From Ideonella margarita (GTDB lineage: Bacteria > Pseudomonadota > Gammaproteobacteria > Burkholderiales > Burkholderiaceae_C): a DNA stretch of 64,000 bases. The notes beneath the pieces are model-generated. The model was not told where the DNA came from, made no database searches, and was given only the letters and a program-made list of their open reading frames with translations. The position numbers and the translations under genes were made by a program. Within the stretch, counting starts at the first letter, position 1. The number at the start of each line of letters is the position of its first letter. Positions 51,723 to 60,640 of this stretch are shown here, piece after piece. Location of the stretch: contig NZ_JBBUTI010000001.1 of the NCBI RefSeq assembly GCF_038066635.1, positions 1 through 64,000 of the forward strand. The letters are read 5' to 3'.

Positions 51723-53717
51723 ATGCGCCCCGGCCCCATGACGCCCCCACCCAAGCCCTACCGACGATTGCCTTTGCTGATGGCCACCCTGGCCGGGGTG
51801 GGCCTGGCTGCGGCTGCGGCCTGGTGGGTGCCGCACCTGGCTGCCGACCACCTGCTGGCCGAGGAGGCCCGGGCTTCCTCGCTGGACTGGGCCGAGGTGG
51901 TGCTCCGGGCCGTGCCTGGCCTGGACGATGCGCTGGACAGTCGGGGCGTCAGCGAAGACACCCTGCAACACCTGCGTGAATTCCGCGGTTTCCACGAGGT
52001 GGACCGCTTCAAGGTGTTCCTGCCGGATGGCCGCATGCTGCTGTCCTCCACGGCCTTGCCTGCGCCGGGGCTGCCTGTGCCACCCCCTTCCAGCGAGATC
52101 GAGGCAGACGTGCTGGCCGTCGCCCGGCTGGCTGCGCCTGCCGTTGACCTGCGGCATGGTGATGGCGTGACTGCACCAGCCGTGTTCAGCGAAACACTGG
52201 TGCCGCTGGTGCAGGACGGGCGCGTGCTCGGCGTGGTCGAGGTCTATGTCGATCAGCAACGTCGCGCCCACCTGATCCGGAACGCCTTTGCCCAGGTCAG
52301 CGCCACCGTGCTGGCGGCCTTGCTGCTGCTGGGCGGCCTGGCAGCCTGGCACTGGCACCGCCGCAACCTGGCGCAGTGGGAGGCCGAGGAGCGCGTGCGC
52401 TACCTGGCCCTGCACGACCCGCTGTGCGGCACGTTGAACCGCGTCAGCTTTCACGATGCGCTGAGGTTGCAGGTGAAGCTGCAGGGGAAGCTGCAAGACA
52501 AGGCGGCGACGGCAGGCCAGGGCTTCGCCGTGCTGTGCATCAACCTCGACCACTTCAAGCAGGTCAATGACACGCAGGGCCTGGAGGCCGGTGACCAGGT
52601 GCTGAGCGAGGTGGGCCGCCGCCTGCGCGCGCTGGTTCGCCACGGCGACCAGGTGGCCCGGCTGGGCAGCGATGAATTTGCGATCCTGCAAACCAACGTG
52701 GCCGACGCGCACGACGTGGCGCAACTGGCCCTGCGGGTGGTGGACGAACTGGCGCGTCCCTTCGTGCTCCAGACTGAGCCACTGACGCTGGGTGCCAGTG
52801 TCGGCGCGGCCCTGTGGGGCGTGGACGCCACCGATGTCGACGGCCTGATGCACAAGGCGGATCTGGCCCTGTTCCGCGCCAAATCCGATGGCCGCGGCAC
52901 CTTCAGCTTCTACGACGCCGGTCTGGACGAGCGCCTGCAGCAGCGGCGTGACCTGACCCGGGATCTGGCCCGGGCCATCACGGCCGGTGAGTTGTCGCTG
53001 AACTACCAGCCCTTGTTTGAGGCTGGCGGAAAAACGCTGACCGGCTACGAGGCCCTGGCCCGCTGGCATCACCCGGTGCGCGGCCCCATTTCGCCGGCCG
53101 AGTTCATTCCACTCGCTGAAGATGCCGGGCTGATCGAGGCCCTGGGCAGCTGGGTGTTGCGCACCGCCTGCGCGGAAGCCGCGACCTGGCCGGGCCACTT
53201 GACGGTGGCGGTCAATCTGTCGGCGGCGCAGTTCCGGCATGGCGATCTGGTGTCGCTGGTGCAGCAGGCATTGCACGACACCGGCTTGAGCGCCCACCGG
53301 CTGGAGGTGGAGGTGACCGAAAGCCTGCTGATCAGCTCGCCCGAGGCGGTGGTGGGCATGTTGCGCGCGCTCGCCGCGACCGGGGTGCGCATCGCCATGG
53401 ACGACTTCGGCACCGGCTACTCCAGCCTGGCCTACCTGTGGCGCTTTCCCTTCCACAAGCTGAAGATCGACCGCGCCTTCACCCAGAGCATCGAGCACGA
53501 CGCCAAGGTGCGCGTCATCGTGCGGGCCATCATCAGCCTGGCCCATGCGCTCGACCTGCGCGTGAACGCCGAGGGCGTTGAAACCGAAGGGCAGATGCAG
53601 GCGCTCTGCCTGCTGGGCTGCGACGAATTGCAGGGCTACCTGCTGGGCCGGCCCGCGCCGGTCAGTGCCCTGGCGCACCGCGCTGCCATCACGGAGGCGC
53701 CCGCTGCGGTGAGCTGA
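51723..53717 (+). CDS. Membrane GGDEF/EAL protein (c-di-GMP phosphodiesterase type)
   Basis: A 664-residue signalling protein. TM1 is at about 18-36; a ~150-residue periplasmic sensor part follows, and TM2 is near 195-215. The GGDEF domain (about 225-395) has the site changed to GSDEF (315-319), so cyclase activity is doubtful, though GTP binding may remain. The EAL domain (about 410-650) is intact: YEALARW (Glu443), NLSAAQF, EVTES, MDDFGTGYSSL and NAEGVET. It is thus predicted to hydrolyse c-di-GMP in response to a periplasmic signal. TTG 51720 or ATG 51738 are other start options. Confidence 0.92.
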   Translation: MRPGPMTPPPKPYRRLPLLMATLAGVGLAAAAAWWVPHLAADHLLAEEARASSLDWAEVVLRAVPGLDDALDSRGVSEDTLQHLREFRGFHEVDRFKVFLPDGRMLLSSTALPAPGLPVPPPSSEIEADVLAVARLAAPAVDLRHGDGVTAPAVFSETLVPLVQDGRVLGVVEVYVDQQRRAHLIRNAFAQVSATVLAALLLLGGLAAWHWHRRNLAQWEAEERVRYLALHDPLCGTLNRVSFHDALRLQVKLQGKLQDKAATAGQGFAVLCINLDHFKQVNDTQGLEAGDQVLSEVGRRLRALVRHGDQVARLGSDEFAILQTNVADAHDVAQLALRVVDELARPFVLQTEPLTLGASVGAALWGVDATDVDGLMHKADLALFRAKSDGRGTFSFYDAGLDERLQQRRDLTRDLARAITAGELSLNYQPLFEAGGKTLTGYEALARWHHPVRGPISPAEFIPLAEDAGLIEALGSWVLRTACAEAATWPGHLTVAVNLSAAQFRHGDLVSLVQQALHDTGLSAHRLEVEVTESLLISSPEAVVGMLRALAATGVRIAMDDFGTGYSSLAYLWRFPFHKLKIDRAFTQSIEHDAKVRVIVRAIISLAHALDLRVNAEGVETEGQMQALCLLGCDELQGYLLGRPAPVSALAHRAAITEAPAAVS

Positions 53718-53738
53718 CCGGCGCCGAGCCTGCCGGCA

Positions 53739-54836
53739 TCACAGGCCGAGGAAAGTGCTCATGCGCTGCAGCTCGTCGTCCAGCGCCGCCGCATAAGCCG
53801 CGTCGGCCGGTGCCTGCCCGGCCACATAGCCCAGCTCCACCGTCAGCCCGCCCGCCTTCACGCCGACATTGGCCCAGCCCACCACCGCGTCGCGCCACAG
53901 CAGCGGCAAGGCGTAGTGGCCGTATAGCCGCTTCGGCGCGGGTGTGTAGGCCTCCAGCCGGTAAGGCCAGCCCCAGAGCAGCTCGAAGCGGCCGCGGTCC
54001 CAGACCACCGGGTCGAACGGCGCCAGCAGGCGCACCTCGTCTCCCACGGCCCAGCGCTTGGCGCGCGGGTTTTCGCCTTCGGGCCAGTACCAGTCCACCC
54101 CGTCTATCTGCACGGTGGGCAAGGTGCGCCGGGCGCGCGCCAGTGCAGCACGGCATTCGACTTTCAGGTGCGGTGCGCCGTAGCCGAGCAGCTGCACCAG
54201 GTAGCTGAAGCTGCGGGCGGGCAGGGGCGCGTACTTGGCCAGGATCAGGGCCACCAGCGCGTCGGCCCGTGCGGCGCGGGCGTCGGGGCTATCGTCAACC
54301 TCCGGATGCGCCACCGCCTCATAGACGCGGGTGCCCGACACCCGGTGCGACACCCGCAGCATTCCGCGGTAATGCATGCCGTCGAGCAGGTGCGTGCTGG
54401 CGTTCAGGTCGGCACCCCAGTAGCCTTTCACCGTGCCGTGGTTGAAGGCGGCCTGCACGTCTTTTGGATGCGTCGGGCCCCGGGCCCGCACGAAGGCCAG
54501 CACCTCGTCGGCCTGGGCGCGCGTGGTGGCGTCCCAGGCCCGGCGGGCGGTGCGTGGGTGCAGCAGCGGCAGCACGGTGCGGGTCAAGAAGCCGTAGTTC
54601 ACCAGGCAGTCTTCCTCCACGCCCAGGCGCGGGTACAGCGCTTCCAGATCGCCGGCGCGGTAGTCGCTGACGCGGTGGCGCAGCGTCAGGTCTTGCGCGC
54701 GCGCTGGTGCCCGGATGGGGTCGGCCTGCACGAAGCCGAGTCGCTGGATCACGCGCTTGAGCGTGGTGGGGGGCAGCAGGCTGCGCGCCACCGCATGGCG
54801 GCGCAGGTCGGCAATGTGCGGCTGAGGTGCAGGCAT
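53739..54836 (-). CDS. YcaQ/AlkX-like winged-helix DNA glycosylase
   Basis: A 365-residue protein of the HTH_42 (YcaQ/AlkZ) family, whose E. coli member unhooks DNA interstrand crosslinks. FVQADPIRAPARAQDL contains the catalytic QxD motif (Gln37-Ala-Asp39) of the YcaQ subgroup. FHPRT and the C-terminal LLAPFDPVVWDR and PYRLEAYTPAPKR segments are typical. It is divergent from purT by 59 bases. Confidence 0.9.
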   Translation of the reverse strand: MPAPQPHIADLRRHAVARSLLPPTTLKRVIQRLGFVQADPIRAPARAQDLTLRHRVSDYRAGDLEALYPRLGVEEDCLVNYGFLTRTVLPLLHPRTARRAWDATTRAQADEVLAFVRARGPTHPKDVQAAFNHGTVKGYWGADLNASTHLLDGMHYRGMLRVSHRVSGTRVYEAVAHPEVDDSPDARAARADALVALILAKYAPLPARSFSYLVQLLGYGAPHLKVECRAALARARRTLPTVQIDGVDWYWPEGENPRAKRWAVGDEVRLLAPFDPVVWDRGRFELLWGWPYRLEAYTPAPKRLYGHYALPLLWRDAVVGWANVGVKAGGLTVELGYVAGQAPADAAYAAALDDELQRMSTFLGL

Positions 54837-54895
54837 CCCGGCATCATGCCGCGCCGCTGCCGGGTGACAATCCGGGCCTCTCCGGCCTACCTTCC

Positions 54896-56107
54896 ATGAA
54901 CACCATGACCACTCTTGGCACCCCCCTGTCGCCGTCCGCTACCCGTGTGATGTTGCTGGGCTCCGGCGAGCTGGGCAAGGAAGTGCTGATCGCACTTCAG
55001 CGCCTGGGCGTCGAAACCATCGCGGTTGACCGTTACGACAACGCGCCCGGCCAGCAGGTGGCCCACCACGCGCGCACCATCACCATGAGCGACCCCGCGC
55101 AACTGCGCGCCCTGCTCGAAGCCGAGAAGCCCGATCTGGTGGTGCCCGAGATCGAAGCCATCGCCACCCCGGTGCTCGAAGCGATGGAGGCCGAGGGCCT
55201 GATCCGCTGCATCCCCACGGCCCGCGCCGCCCGCCTGACGATGGACCGCGAAGGTATCCGTCGCCTGGCCGCTGAAACCCTCGGCCTGCCGACCAGCCCG
55301 TACAAGTTCTGCGATTCGCTGGAAGAGCTGCAGGCCGCCATCGACGGCGGCATCGGCTACCCCTGCGTGGTCAAGCCGGTGATGAGCAGCTCGGGCAAGG
55401 GCCAGAGCAAGATCGACGGCCCGGCCGACGTGAAGGTGGCCTGGGACTACGCCATGGCCGGTGGCCGTGTCGGCCCGGGCCGCATCATCGTGGAAGGCTT
55501 CATCGACTTCGACTACGAAATCACCCAGCTCACCGTGCGCGCCCTGGGTGCCGACGGTGCGGTGGAAACCCAGTTCTGCGACCCGATCGGCCATGTGCAG
55601 GTCAGCGGCGATTACGTGGAGAGCTGGCAGCCGCACCCGATGAGCCCGGTGGCGCTGGCCGAATCGCGCCGCGTGGCCAAGGCCGTGACCGACAACCTCG
55701 GGGGCCAGGGCCTGTTCGGCGTCGAGCTGTTCGTCAAGGGCGACCAGGTCTGGTTCAGTGAAGTCAGCCCGCGCCCGCACGACACCGGCATGGTCACCAT
55801 GATCACGCAGTGGCAGAACGAGTTCGAGCTGCATGCCCGCGCCATCCTCGGCCTGCCGGTCAACACCGCGCTGAAGAGCCCGGGCGCCAGCGCCGTGATC
55901 TACGGCGGGGTGGATGCCACCGGCATCGCCTTCTCGGGCGTGGATGAAGCGCTGCGTGTGCCCAACAGCGAAGTGCGCCTGTTCGGCAAGCCGGAAAGCT
56001 TCGTCAAGCGCCGCATGGGCGTGGCGCTGGTTCACGACGCGGACGTCGAAAAAGCCCGTGTCCAGGCCAAGCTGGCGGCCTCCAAGGTCAAACCGCACAC
56101 AGCCTGA
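54896..56107 (+). CDS. purT: Formate-dependent phosphoribosylglycinamide formyltransferase
   Basis: A 403-residue ATP-grasp enzyme making FGAR from GAR, formate and ATP, an alternative to folate-dependent PurN. RVMLLGSGELGKEV near 17-30, VVPEIEAIAT near 83-92, KPVMSSSGKGQS near 159-170 and EVSPRPHDTGMVT near 287-299 are conserved. ATG 54896 or 54905; the frame continues to 54827 without support. GACAAT about 25 bases before the start is a -10 candidate. Confidence 0.95.
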   Translation: MNTMTTLGTPLSPSATRVMLLGSGELGKEVLIALQRLGVETIAVDRYDNAPGQQVAHHARTITMSDPAQLRALLEAEKPDLVVPEIEAIATPVLEAMEAEGLIRCIPTARAARLTMDREGIRRLAAETLGLPTSPYKFCDSLEELQAAIDGGIGYPCVVKPVMSSSGKGQSKIDGPADVKVAWDYAMAGGRVGPGRIIVEGFIDFDYEITQLTVRALGADGAVETQFCDPIGHVQVSGDYVESWQPHPMSPVALAESRRVAKAVTDNLGGQGLFGVELFVKGDQVWFSEVSPRPHDTGMVTMITQWQNEFELHARAILGLPVNTALKSPGASAVIYGGVDATGIAFSGVDEALRVPNSEVRLFGKPESFVKRRMGVALVHDADVEKARVQAKLAASKVKPHTA

Positions 56108-56175
56108 TCAAAGGGCGACAGGCGCAAGCGGGCGGGGCGGGGCACAATCGCGCTTTTCCTCGCTCCTTGAATTGC

Positions 56176-57225
56176 ATGTCGTCTTCGACCGAAAACGCGG
56201 CGCCGGCCGCTGAAAACCTGATCCCGGCTGACGTTCCGGACGCTACCCCCGTGGTGGCTGAAGCGGTGACGTCTGCTGACGCGATCGCAGCGCCGGCCGT
56301 GGTGGATGCTGATGCGGCGTCTGCCGACGCGGCAGACGCTGCGGCGGATGGCGATGTTGTCAATGACGTTGGCAATGACGCCGATGTTGCCAATGACGTT
56401 GGCAACGACGTTGCCGACAGCGATGCTTCCGACGACGCACCGGCCACCGGCGCTGCGCCTGCTGCCGCTGCTGCGCCCGGCATGTCGCCCGCTGCCTGCG
56501 CGCGTGAGCTGAAGAAGCGTTTCCCGGCGCTGTTCGGTGATTCGCCCAAGCCCCTGAAGCTGCGCATCCAGGCCGACATCCAGGAAGCCGCGCCCGGCGT
56601 GTTCACGAAGAAGGCCCTGTCCATCTTCCTGCACCGCCACACGGGCAGCACGGCTTATCTGGCCTCGCTGTCGCGCGCCACCAAGCGTTTTGATCTGACC
56701 GGTCAGCCGGCAGGCGAGCTGAGCGAAGAGCACCGCGCCGCGGCGGCTGAAGAACTCAAGCGCCGTCGTGCCATCAATGAAGAGCGCCGTGCCGCGGAAG
56801 ACGAAGCCCGTCGCCAACGCATCCAGCTGCTGCGCGACTTCGAGCAGACCACGCTGACCCGCGCCAACTTCTGCGCCCTCAAGGGCGTGGCCGATGCCGA
56901 CCTCGACAACCTGCTGGCTGCTGCCCGCGTGGAAGCAGCCGAGTGGGCTGCACGCCGCCCGGAACCGGGCCGAGGTGATCGTCGGGATGGTCGCGGTGAC
57001 GGCCGCGGCGCCCCTCGTGGCGATCGCCCGCGTGGTGATGCACCGCGAGGCCAGGGCCCGCGCGGTGGTCGTCCTGACGGTGCGCGCCAAGCCGGCCCGC
57101 GTGGCCCGCGTCCGGACGGCGAACGCGCCGCGCCGCGCGGTGATCGTCGTCCGCCGCGTCGCGAAGGCGGCGGTGGTGGCCAAGATGGCAACCAAGGCGG
57201 CAATCAAGGCAACACGACCAGCTGA
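56176..57225 (+). CDS. ProQ/FinO-domain RNA-binding protein with long tails
   Basis: A 349-residue protein. The ProQ/FINO domain lies at about 102-215 (ARELKKRFPALFGDSPKPLK, 109-128; FLHRHTGSTAYL, 151-162). ProQ proteins bind small RNAs and mRNA 3' ends. The first ~100 residues are acidic and Ala-rich, including a DVGND repeat (61-83). The last ~90 residues are Arg/Gly-rich (RGDRPRG, GGRPDG repeats), resembling RGG RNA-binding tails. A TTG at 56167 is an alternative start. Followed by an intrinsic terminator. Confidence 0.9.
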   Translation: MSSSTENAAPAAENLIPADVPDATPVVAEAVTSADAIAAPAVVDADAASADAADAAADGDVVNDVGNDADVANDVGNDVADSDASDDAPATGAAPAAAAAPGMSPAACARELKKRFPALFGDSPKPLKLRIQADIQEAAPGVFTKKALSIFLHRHTGSTAYLASLSRATKRFDLTGQPAGELSEEHRAAAAEELKRRRAINEERRAAEDEARRQRIQLLRDFEQTTLTRANFCALKGVADADLDNLLAAARVEAAEWAARRPEPGRGDRRDGRGDGRGAPRGDRPRGDAPRGQGPRGGRPDGARQAGPRGPRPDGERAAPRGDRRPPRREGGGGGQDGNQGGNQGNTTS

Positions 57226-57272
57226 TGCCTGCGCCGAGCCCCTGCAGGTCAGGGGCTTCGCTGCCAACATCA

Positions 57273-57301
57273 AGCGCCCGGCGAGAGCCCGGCGCTTTTT
57301 T
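57273..57301 (+). terminator. Intrinsic terminator of the ProQ-like gene
   Basis: AGCGCC-C-GGC, loop GAGA, GCC-C-GGCGCT with one C/C mismatch, followed by a run of six T (57296-57301). It ends 76 bases after the stop codon. Confidence 0.85.
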
Positions 57302-57342
57302 CATGCCCGGCGGGCCTGCAGCCCCTCGCTCAGCGCCGCAAC

Positions 57343-58041
57343 TCAGCGGGTTTGCAGCCAGGCCGCCACGGCCTGCAGCTGGGCCGGGCTCATCGGTGCC
57401 GTTTCCTGCTCCATCAGGATGCCGTGCGGCCGCTGGCGGGCCTGGAAGGCCTGCAGTTGCTGCAGCAGGTAGGGCGCATGTTGCCCGGCCAGGCGCGGGA
57501 AGCTCGCGGCACCCTCGGCCGCATCGCCGTGGCACGAGGCACAGGCGCGCACCCCGCGCTCCGGCTGTCCCTTGATGAACAGGCGCTGGCCCTCCGCCAG
57601 CACGTCGGCCGAGGCACCTGAGGGCCGGCCGGACAGCGGAATCTGCCGCTCGAAATAGTCCCCCAGGCTGCGAATGGCTGCGTCGTCCAGCCAGCCTGCC
57701 ACGGCCTGCATGTCGCCGCTGCGGTGCACCTCGAAGCGCTCCTCGCTGCGCAAGGCCTTCAGCTGGCGCTGGATGTAGTTGGAACGCTGGCCCGCCAGCA
57801 CCGGAAACTCCGGTCGCAGGCTGCGGCCATCTTCGCCGTGGCAGCTGGCGCAGATCTGCACCACGCGTTGCACGGTGGCTGACGACAGGGTGTCGGTGGG
57901 TGCTGTTGGCACTGGACCAGCCGCATTGCCAAGGGCGGGGGCCAGCAGGCAGATGGCGGCCAGGGCCAGGGCTGCGCGCGCATGACGCGGTCGGGTGGCT
58001 CGCCGTGGGGCGAGGCTTGGTGAGAGGCGTGTGGTGACCAT
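57343..58041 (-). CDS. Di-heme cytochrome c4
   Basis: A 232-residue periplasmic cytochrome made of two similar halves, each with a CASCH heme site (Cys64-His68 and Cys167-His171). The signal peptide occupies about 1-41. PVLAGQRSNYIQRQLKAL and PRLAGQHAPYLLQQLQAF are the paired repeats that identify cytochrome c4, an electron donor to terminal oxidases. ATG 58041 chosen; a GTG at 58044 is possible. It converges with the ProQ-like gene. Confidence 0.94.
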   Translation of the reverse strand: MVTTRLSPSLAPRRATRPRHARAALALAAICLLAPALGNAAGPVPTAPTDTLSSATVQRVVQICASCHGEDGRSLRPEFPVLAGQRSNYIQRQLKALRSEERFEVHRSGDMQAVAGWLDDAAIRSLGDYFERQIPLSGRPSGASADVLAEGQRLFIKGQPERGVRACASCHGDAAEGAASFPRLAGQHAPYLLQQLQAFQARQRPHGILMEQETAPMSPAQLQAVAAWLQTR

Positions 58042-58179
58042 CACCCATTCAACCGCAGCCCGGGGCTGCCTGGCGGTGCTGCAGCGCGCTTTGTCCCCTC
58101 TGATTGATGAAGCTCAAACTCCGACATCGCCTGATGACCGTGGCTAAACTTCGGGCCTACAAATATTCACGGAGTCCAC

Positions 58180-59166
58180 ATGACTGGTTCACGTTTCATG
58201 CGCGTGTCCTTCCTTCGCCCCTCGCTGCTGGCCCTGGCCAGCGCGGCCATGCTGGCCGCCTGCGGTGGCGGTGGTGGTGACAGCGGCGGCTCGTCCAGCA
58301 CCCAGCTGGCCATCACGTCTGACAACGCCACCTCGGCTGCCCGTGCGGGCGTCGCCGGCATGATCACCAGCGAGATGGCCGGCACGGCCGACAACGGTGT
58401 TTTTGGCACGTCCGGCGTCAACGGCATCGTCGATCTGCAGACGCGCCGCGCCCAGTCGCTGGCCGCGCACGCGCTGGCCCAGGGCCGCAGCCATATCGCG
58501 GCTTCTGCCACGGTGAATTGCGCCGTCAGCGGCTCGATGACGGTGAACTTCGACGACAGGAACGGCAATGGCGCGTTTGATGCGGTGGGCGAGTCCATCA
58601 GCATCTCCGCAGCGAATTGCGTGCAGGACGCCGGCTCCTCACTCAGCGGCGCCTTCACCCTGACGCTGAACCAGTTCACCAGCCTGACCAACCTGACGCT
58701 GGGCCTGAGCTTCAGCAACTTCTCGGCTTCAGATGCCGCGTCCGGCATGTCGACTGCCATCAACGGCAGCCTGACGGCCGCGCGCAGCAGCGCCACGCTG
58801 GTGACCGTGCGCAGCGACGCGCTGACGGTGGGCGTCACGGCCAAGGGCAGCAGCCACAGCTACAGCGCGCAGGGCCTGGTGGCCACGGTGGACGCCAACA
58901 GCACCCGCACCCAGCAGACCCTGTCGGGCACCTTCAGCAGCAGCGACTTTGGCGGCAAGTCAGTCAAGGTCAGCACGCCGGTGGCGGTGCAGACGCTGGC
59001 TGCTGACGATTACCCGTCGTCGGGCACCGTGCTGGTGGAAGGTTCCACGGGCTCGGCCGTGAAGCTCGAGGCGGTGAGCGCCACTCAAGTGCGCCAGTCG
59101 CTGGATGCCAACGGTGACGGCACGTTCGAGAGCACGGTGGTCAAGCTCTGGAGCGAGCTGTTCTGA
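58180..59166 (+). CDS. Lipoprotein of unknown function with EF-hand-like loops
   Basis: A 328-residue predicted lipoprotein (lipobox LAAC, Cys28, followed by six Gly and a Ser-rich spacer). The body is rich in Ser, Thr, Ala and Gly, beta-strand-like, and carries two Asp/Asn loops: DDRNGNGAFDAVGE (125-138) and DANGDGTFE (309-317), which resemble Ca2+-binding EF-hand or dockerin-type loops. Two cysteines (114 and 147) flank the first loop. I do not recognise the family. ATG 58180 or 58198 both keep the signal peptide. A bidirectional terminator follows. Confidence 0.7.
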   Translation: MTGSRFMRVSFLRPSLLALASAAMLAACGGGGGDSGGSSSTQLAITSDNATSAARAGVAGMITSEMAGTADNGVFGTSGVNGIVDLQTRRAQSLAAHALAQGRSHIAASATVNCAVSGSMTVNFDDRNGNGAFDAVGESISISAANCVQDAGSSLSGAFTLTLNQFTSLTNLTLGLSFSNFSASDAASGMSTAINGSLTAARSSATLVTVRSDALTVGVTAKGSSHSYSAQGLVATVDANSTRTQQTLSGTFSSSDFGGKSVKVSTPVAVQTLAADDYPSSGTVLVEGSTGSAVKLEAVSATQVRQSLDANGDGTFESTVVKLWSELF

Positions 59167-59185
59167 CGACCGGCCGGCGTGAATG

Positions 59186-59219
59186 AAAAAGGGCGGCCCG
59201 AGAGGCCGCCCTTTTGTTT
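59186..59219. terminator. Bidirectional intrinsic terminator
   Basis: GGGCGGCC (59191-59198), loop CGAGA, GGCCGCCC (59204-59211). T4-G-T3 follows on the plus strand and A5 precedes (a U-tract for the minus strand), so it serves both the lipoprotein gene and metK. Confidence 0.9.
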
Positions 59220-59266
59220 GGTGTTGCACCCACGCCCGCAAGGCGGACCTGGGCGCCACCCCTGTC

Positions 59267-60448
59267 TTACAGCCCAGCTGCGGCCCGAAGTGCCGCGGCC
59301 TTGTCGGTTCTTTCCCAGGTGAATTCCGGCTCTTCGCGGCCGAAGTGGCCGTAGGCGGCGGTCTTGGAGTAGATCGGGCGCAGCAGGTCCAGCATCTGGA
59401 TGATGCCCTTCGGACGCAGGTCGAAGTGCGCCTGCACCAGCTCGGCAATCTTCTCGTCGGGGATGACGCCCGTGCCTTCGGTGTAGACGGTCACGTTCAT
59501 CGGGCGGGCCACGCCGATGGCGTACGCCACCTGGATCTGGCACTGGCGCGCCAGGCCGGCGGCCACGATGTTCTTGGCCACGTAGCGTGCGGCGTAGGCG
59601 GCCGAGCGGTCCACCTTGGTGGGGTCCTTGCCCGAGAACGCGCCACCGCCGTGCGGGCAGGCGCCGCCGTAGGTGTCGACGATGATCTTGCGGCCGGTCA
59701 GGCCACAGTCACCTTGCGGGCCGCCAATGACAAAACGGCCGGTCGGGTTGATCAGGTACTTGGTGTCCTGCAGCCATTCCTTCGGCAGCACCGGCTTGAT
59801 GATCTCTTCGATGATGGCTTCGGTGAACGAGGCCTTCATCTTGGTCGAGGTTTCGCTCTGGTCGGGGCTGTGCTGGGTCGACAGCACCACGGTGTCGATC
59901 GAGTGCGGCTTGCCGTCGACGTAGCGCATCGTCACCTGGCTCTTGGCGTCCGGGCGAAGGAAGGGCAGGCGGCCGTCCTTGCGCAGCTGCGCCTGGCGCT
60001 CCACCAGGCGGTGGGCGTAGTAGATCGGCGCGGGCATCAGCTCCGGCGTCTCGTCGCAGGCGTAGCCGAACATCAGGCCCTGGTCGCCAGCGCCGATGTT
60101 CAGGTAGTCGTCGGACGCGCGGTCCACGCCCTGGGCGATGTCGTTCGATTGCTTGTCGTAGGCCACGAGCACGGCGCAGCCCTTGTAGTCGATGCCGTAT
60201 TCGGTGTTGTCGTAGCCGATGCGCTTGATGGTGTCGCGGGCGACCTGGATGTAGTCGACGTTGGCTTGCGTGGTGATTTCACCGGCCAGCACCACCAGAC
60301 CGGTGTTGGTCAGGGTTTCAGCGGCCACGCGTGACAGCGGATCCTGCGCGAAGATCGCGTCGAGGATCGCGTCGGAGATCTGGTCCGCAACCTTGTCGGG
60401 GTGACCTTCCGAGACGGACTCGGAGGTAAAGAGATAATCGTTCGCCAT
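59267..60448 (-). CDS. metK: S-adenosylmethionine synthetase
   Basis: A 393-residue enzyme making SAM from methionine and ATP. FTSESVSEGHPDKVADQ (7-23) includes the ATP/metal site; GAGDQGLMFGYA near 117-128 and GGGAFSGKDPTKVDRSAAY near 267-285 are the signature motifs. Complete. It is divergent from the first acyltransferase with 192 bases between starts, which contain a palindrome but no riboswitch I recognise. Confidence 0.97.
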   Translation of the reverse strand: MANDYLFTSESVSEGHPDKVADQISDAILDAIFAQDPLSRVAAETLTNTGLVVLAGEITTQANVDYIQVARDTIKRIGYDNTEYGIDYKGCAVLVAYDKQSNDIAQGVDRASDDYLNIGAGDQGLMFGYACDETPELMPAPIYYAHRLVERQAQLRKDGRLPFLRPDAKSQVTMRYVDGKPHSIDTVVLSTQHSPDQSETSTKMKASFTEAIIEEIIKPVLPKEWLQDTKYLINPTGRFVIGGPQGDCGLTGRKIIVDTYGGACPHGGGAFSGKDPTKVDRSAAYAARYVAKNIVAAGLARQCQIQVAYAIGVARPMNVTVYTEGTGVIPDEKIAELVQAHFDLRPKGIIQMLDLLRPIYSKTAAYGHFGREEPEFTWERTDKAAALRAAAGL

Positions 60449-60538
60449 GTTGTTCTCACTGGTTGCACTGACACTGAGGCGTCGTCCTGCTCGGCAACCA
60501 AAATGAGCGGCGAACGCTTTAGCGGCATTTGTCAGGTC

Positions 60539-60554
60539 GATTTCATGCGAAATC
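60539..60554. promoter_or_regulatory. GATTTC-ATGC-GAAATC palindrome between metK and acyltransferase
   Basis: A perfect 6+6 inverted repeat with 4-base spacer, 91 bases upstream of metK and 87 bases upstream of the acyltransferase start. Candidate operator for either gene. Confidence 0.35.
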
Positions 60555-60640
60555 AGCCCGGCAGGATCGGTGAATAACCCCCTGCATCGCCCCGCAAGTT
60601 GTCCTGTTAACTCGGCGATGAATCGAATCTTATCTGAAGC

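Noticed and set aside
51711..53678. 655-codon minus-strand frame opposite the GGDEF/EAL gene
   Set aside because: Gln/His-rich shadow; the plus-strand frame contains all catalytic motifs.
60449..60640. SAM riboswitch upstream of metK
   Set aside because: No SAM-I, SAM-II or SAH core motif could be found on the minus strand; only a short palindrome.
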